Shown here in pieces: positions 8,579 through 11,384 of a stretch of 11,384 bases of DNA; positions within the stretch are counted from its first letter, which is position 1; every line of letters starts with the position of its first letter. Both the position numbers and the translations under genes were made by a program. This stretch comes from Entrophospora sp. SA101 (Eukaryota > Glomeromycota > Glomeromycetes > Entrophosporales > Entrophosporaceae). The notes beneath the pieces are model-generated. The model saw only the letters and a list, made by a program, of their open reading frames with translations. It was not told where the DNA came from and did no database searches. Where the stretch lies: the NCBI GenBank assembly GCA_958430865.1, contig CAUDNR010004285.1:833-12216 (forward strand), in the 5' to 3' direction.

Positions 8579-8924
8579 TTATCATATTTTTTAGACTTGG
8601 TCACATGATCAGTCACAGTAAAAAAAAAATCTCGATTAAAAATATACAAAATTTCTCTCCTCAAATTTTTTATTTTAGTTATCATTTTATTTTTGTTTTG
8701 TTTTTATGTTTTTTGTTTGTTTTATAATTTTAAAAGCTATTTACAAATATTTTTTTTAAAAGTAAAAATGCAAATTCATTAATATATATATATATATGTA
8801 TATATATGTATATATTAAAAAACCCCCCTATGATTGATTAATCGAAAAAATAAAATTTGCTACACTGCTATGTTACACGCACTACTATATTGACTACTAT
8901 TATTCACTTTTTTTAATTTTATAA
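8579..8924. other. Convergent 3' intergenic region with TA microsatellite
   Basis: This spacer separates the 3' ends of the BTB pseudogene and the F-box gene. It is T-rich (8660-8760) and contains a (TA)n tract with TG interruptions at about 8782-8816. It presumably holds both 3' untranslated regions and poly(A) signals, but no single signal can be assigned. Confidence 0.55.
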
Positions 8925-11384
8925 TTAAAATTTCTGTTGAAATTGATGATGGTGAAGACGATGATGATGAGCAGCAGAACTAGCCAATTGTTGATCTACA
9001 ATATTATATGGTAAAGTCGAGTTTGTTGTTGTGGAAGATGACGGTAAAAAGTATCTTTGTTGTTGTTGGTCATTATTTACTACTCTTGTTGCTGCTAATA
9101 ATGAAGAAGATGACGATCTCTCTTCTTCCGTTTGTTCTGATAATTGTTGTTGCTTTTGTAATTGTAGTTGTATTTGATAATGATATTGTTGTAATTGATA
9201 TTCTCGTTGTTGCTGCTGTTGTTGTTGTAATTGATATTCTCGTTGTTGTTGTAATTGTATTAGATGATGATGGTGTTGTTGTTGTTGATATTGTTGTTGT
9301 TGTAATAAATTATCATTATTATTTTGTTGTTGTTGTTGTAACTGTTGAAGTTGTAATTGGTGCTGAAGTTGTAATTGTTGTTGATAACGATTTAGATTTT
9401 GCATGGAATTTTGATTTTGATTACTATTGTTATATTGATGTTGGTTTTGATTTTGTAAATGCAATTGGTGTTGTAAATGCAAATGATGTTGACGATGTAG
9501 TGACGGAGAAGGATTTGTTATAAATTGATTGTTCCTGTGTTGATGATTATTGTTATAATATGGATAAGGTGCTGACGAATAATATTGATTAAATATTAAT
9601 TGTTTTTTTGATTCAAGGATAGCATTAGGAGTAGTAGTTGCAGATACATTATTTTGTGATTGACGTTGGTTATAACAATGTGATTCTAATTGTGATGGAA
9701 CTATTACTGAGTTTTGTGGTGCAGTAGCAGCAGGATTTGGATTAGGTGTTTGCGTTGGATTAGTATGATGAATTTGGTGTGGATTAATAGTGAAGTTGGT
9801 AATATTATTGGCGGTAAAATGCATCATCATAGGATTGGGTGATGGAGTTGTGAGTGGAGTTGAAACAGGTGTTATTGTTGGCGTAGGAATTGAGGAATTA
9901 TTATCAGATGAAAGATCTGTTTTCGAATTACAAAAATTATAAAGATAAATGTTAAAAATATATATCTAGAAAATCAACTAATTGATTGATTTATTGTATA
10001 CAATAGAGTTGACAACCAATAAAATAAATTTACCTGTAACCATATTCATGTAATTTGGATAATTAAGATGATGCATAGACTGATCGTTTATTAAACCACC
10101 GCCACCATTACCACACTCCAATGATAATTTATGACTATTATTGTTAAGCATAGCGTAATGATATTGTTGTTCGATTCTAGCCATTTGTTCACAAAGTTCT
10201 TCGTGTTCATAATAAGGAACAGTTTCCATTATATCCAAAGTTCGCTGTAATCTTGCTTCCAACCATTTTTGTAGCTCGTCAATACAAACAATAGTTTTAT
10301 ACCTTTCGTATGTTGAGAATACCTCGTCAGTCCAATAAATTTGTGATGCTCCGTAATTTATAAATGGTAAAACGTCCAACACTTCATTTGGAATTAGATA
10401 ATTGATATAAAGCTGATCATGCCTATGTTTAGTAATATCACCATGTGAGCAATTAGCCAGTTAGTAAAAATATGAGATATAACATAATTTATGTAATTAT
10501 TATTATTTTTCCCGGTTATATATATATATATACCTCAATGTTTTCTTATCTAAACAAAAACTACAACACCTAACGCGAAACTCCCAATAAATTCTAACAA
10601 ATCCACGTTCATGGCAAAATTGACAACCTTTATCCAATTGTCTTAAAATTATATAACTGGCTTCATTCATTCCAACAGGTGGTGGCATTTGAAGATATTT
10701 TAGAAACCTTTGTCGTGAAATCATCCAAGTCTCTTGGACGACTTTATTATTTGAATCACCAAATGACAATAGTCGTTTAAATTTTTTACAAACTGAAGCA
10801 AGCACGAACAGATCGTTTGGCGGTAACCTTTTACATATATTATAAAATACTTCATCTGATATTGATAATAATAAACTTTCGCTGTTTCTATTACTGGTAA
10901 AAGTTGAACTATTATGATTGTTACTAACAATACTTTTGTTATTGACAATGGAATCATTGGCTAGTAAAGGTGTTGTTGACGTTGATGTTGGACCGTTGTT
11001 ATTTGGAAGAGAAACAGGAGTTATTGGAGTAGTTATTGGAGTCATTAATAAATCACTGCCGTTACTATATTGTTGATCTTGAAGATTATTCTGATATTGA
11101 TTTATTATTAATTCAGTTGGAGTTATGGTTGATGTCGTTTTCTTTAATGATGATTCGTTAATTGGTTGTGATAATAATAAAGGTGATTGTTGTTGTTGTT
11201 TAGATAATGAAGAAGAAATATCAATTTTAGAAATTTTTGGAGAAATATCAATTTTAGAAATTTTCGGAGAAATATCAATTTTAGAAATTTTTGGAGAAAT
11301 CATTGTTGATTTTCTTCTTCCTTTCGTTATACCACCACCACTAACACTTGTTGTTGTTGTTGTTGTGTTAACAGTGTTATTTTT
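8925..11384 (-). CDS. F-box protein with Cys cluster and long Q/N/H-rich tail (5'-partial)
   Basis: Three exons on the minus strand, 11384-10534, 10422-10034 and 9916-8925, total 2232 bases, exactly 743 codons plus stop. The two introns are AG|GTATAT...CATAG|G (split Arg codon) and ACAG|GTAAAT...AACAG|AT (split Asp codon). The frame is open for 27 codons upstream of the first ATG (11303) to the edge and looks coding (Thr run, SVSGGG), so the real start probably lies outside. Numbering from Met-11303: three 9-residue repeats ISPKISKID at 2-28; Ser/Thr/Asn/Gln-rich to 140; F-box at about 144-180 (LLLSISDEVFYNICKRLPPN); C227-x2-C230 and C247-x2-C250 around RIYWEFRVRC, a possible zinc site; a charged helical stretch in exon 2 (QKWLEARLQRTLDIMETV); and a Q/N/H-rich region at 526-644. 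F-box proteins bind Skp1 and bring substrates to SCF ubiquitin ligases; the substrate here is unknown. I recognise the fungal F-box plus CxxC layout but no named orthologue. Confidence 0.9.
9144..9500 (-). repeat. CAA-rich coding repeat (Q/N/H-rich, prion-like tract)
   Basis: About 119 codons of the F-box gene are dominated by Gln with His, Leu and Asn, mainly as CAA. LxLQxQ and QQQ runs alternate, and REYQLQQ occurs twice 12 residues apart. On the plus strand the same DNA gives TTG/GTT repeats and a 171-codon open frame of Val/Asp/Ile, which is only the antisense shadow. Confidence 0.9.
9917..10033 (-). other. Intron 2 of the F-box gene
   Basis: The 117-base intron runs from ACAG|GTAAAT to GAAAACAG|AT. 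Splicing joins NYMNMVT to DLSSDNNSSIPTPT in frame. Without splicing the frame stops about 20 codons later. Confidence 0.85.
10423..10533 (-). other. Intron 1 of the F-box gene, (TA)n directly at the donor
   Basis: The donor AG|GTATATATATATATATAACC sits inside a TA dinucleotide run (10517-10532). The acceptor is ACTAAACATAG|G, and TTTACTAACTGG about 40 bases upstream is a good branch-site candidate. The 111-base intron interrupts an Arg codon. Reading through it would add a short YIYIYNREK tail and stop, right after the Cys cluster. Confidence 0.85.
11220..11300 (-). repeat. 27-bp in-frame minisatellite, three copies (ISPKISKID)
   Basis: Three near-identical 27-base units lie head to tail in exon 1 of the F-box gene, each encoding ISPKISKID. 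The copies differ only by silent changes such as GGA/AAA versus GGA/CGA context, so the protein repeat is perfect. S/T-P and K/I periodicity could form phosphorylation or docking sites, but this is inference. Confidence 0.9.

Noticed and set aside
9008..9523. Plus-strand open frame of 171 codons rich in Val, Ile and Asp
   Set aside because: It is the antisense shadow of the CAA-rich F-box exon 3, which is linked to an F-box by proper splicing.
10721..10957. Minus-strand 78-codon frame
   Set aside because: It overlaps exon 1 of the F-box gene in another frame and shows no family resemblance.

Overview
The window looks like an arbuscular mycorrhizal fungus genome (Glomeromycotina; Rhizophagus or a close relative). 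It is very AT-rich and its genes have short GT-AG introns. It also carries two gene families that are greatly expanded in these fungi: protein kinases with a cysteine-rich N-terminal segment followed by 'WIPFEQF...EGGF', and BTB-BACK-TLDc proteins. The taxon is inferred from these family signatures, not from a search.

Layout. Positions 1-482 (minus strand) hold the first 160 codons of a kinase gene whose catalytic domain runs off the left edge. Positions 483 to about 5300 hold no convincing gene and read as a repeat graveyard. In order there are: a 287-bp element with an 8-bp target duplication (753-1039); a compact ~160-bp element with hAT-like CAGTG termini and perfect flanking repeats (about 1400-1561); a ~1.1-kb element with a perfect 25-bp terminal inverted repeat, CTCGAG-rich ends and an internal 9-bp minisatellite (about 2163-3291); a ~141-bp element flanked by TAA (3603-3743); three diverged copies of a ~120-bp direct repeat (4290-5045); and a fifth inverted-repeat element nested between two of those copies (4618-4809). 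Positions 5300-6923 are AT-rich with nothing firm.

Positions 6924-8578 (plus strand) hold a BTB-BACK-TLDc gene that is still readable from end to end. It is broken by three clear frameshifts, a probable fourth near the C-terminus and two in-frame stops, so it is called a pseudogene. Convergent to it, from 8925 to beyond the right edge (minus strand), is a large intact F-box gene. Three exons joined at two GT-AG introns keep one frame for 743 codons plus stop. They encode low-complexity N-terminal sequence with a 9-residue tandem repeat, an F-box, a C-x2-C...C-x2-C cluster and a long Q/N/H-rich tail. Its frame is open at the right edge, so the true start is probably outside the window.

The genes do not form a pathway. 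The kinase, the BTB-TLDc relic and the F-box gene belong to signalling and ubiquitin-ligase-adaptor families, and the last two are adaptor types for Cullin-3 and Cullin-1 ligases respectively. No coherent new multi-gene system is visible. The most notable content is the cluster of non-autonomous elements, the triple-frame minisatellite, the freshly decayed BTB-TLDc gene and the architecture of the F-box protein.
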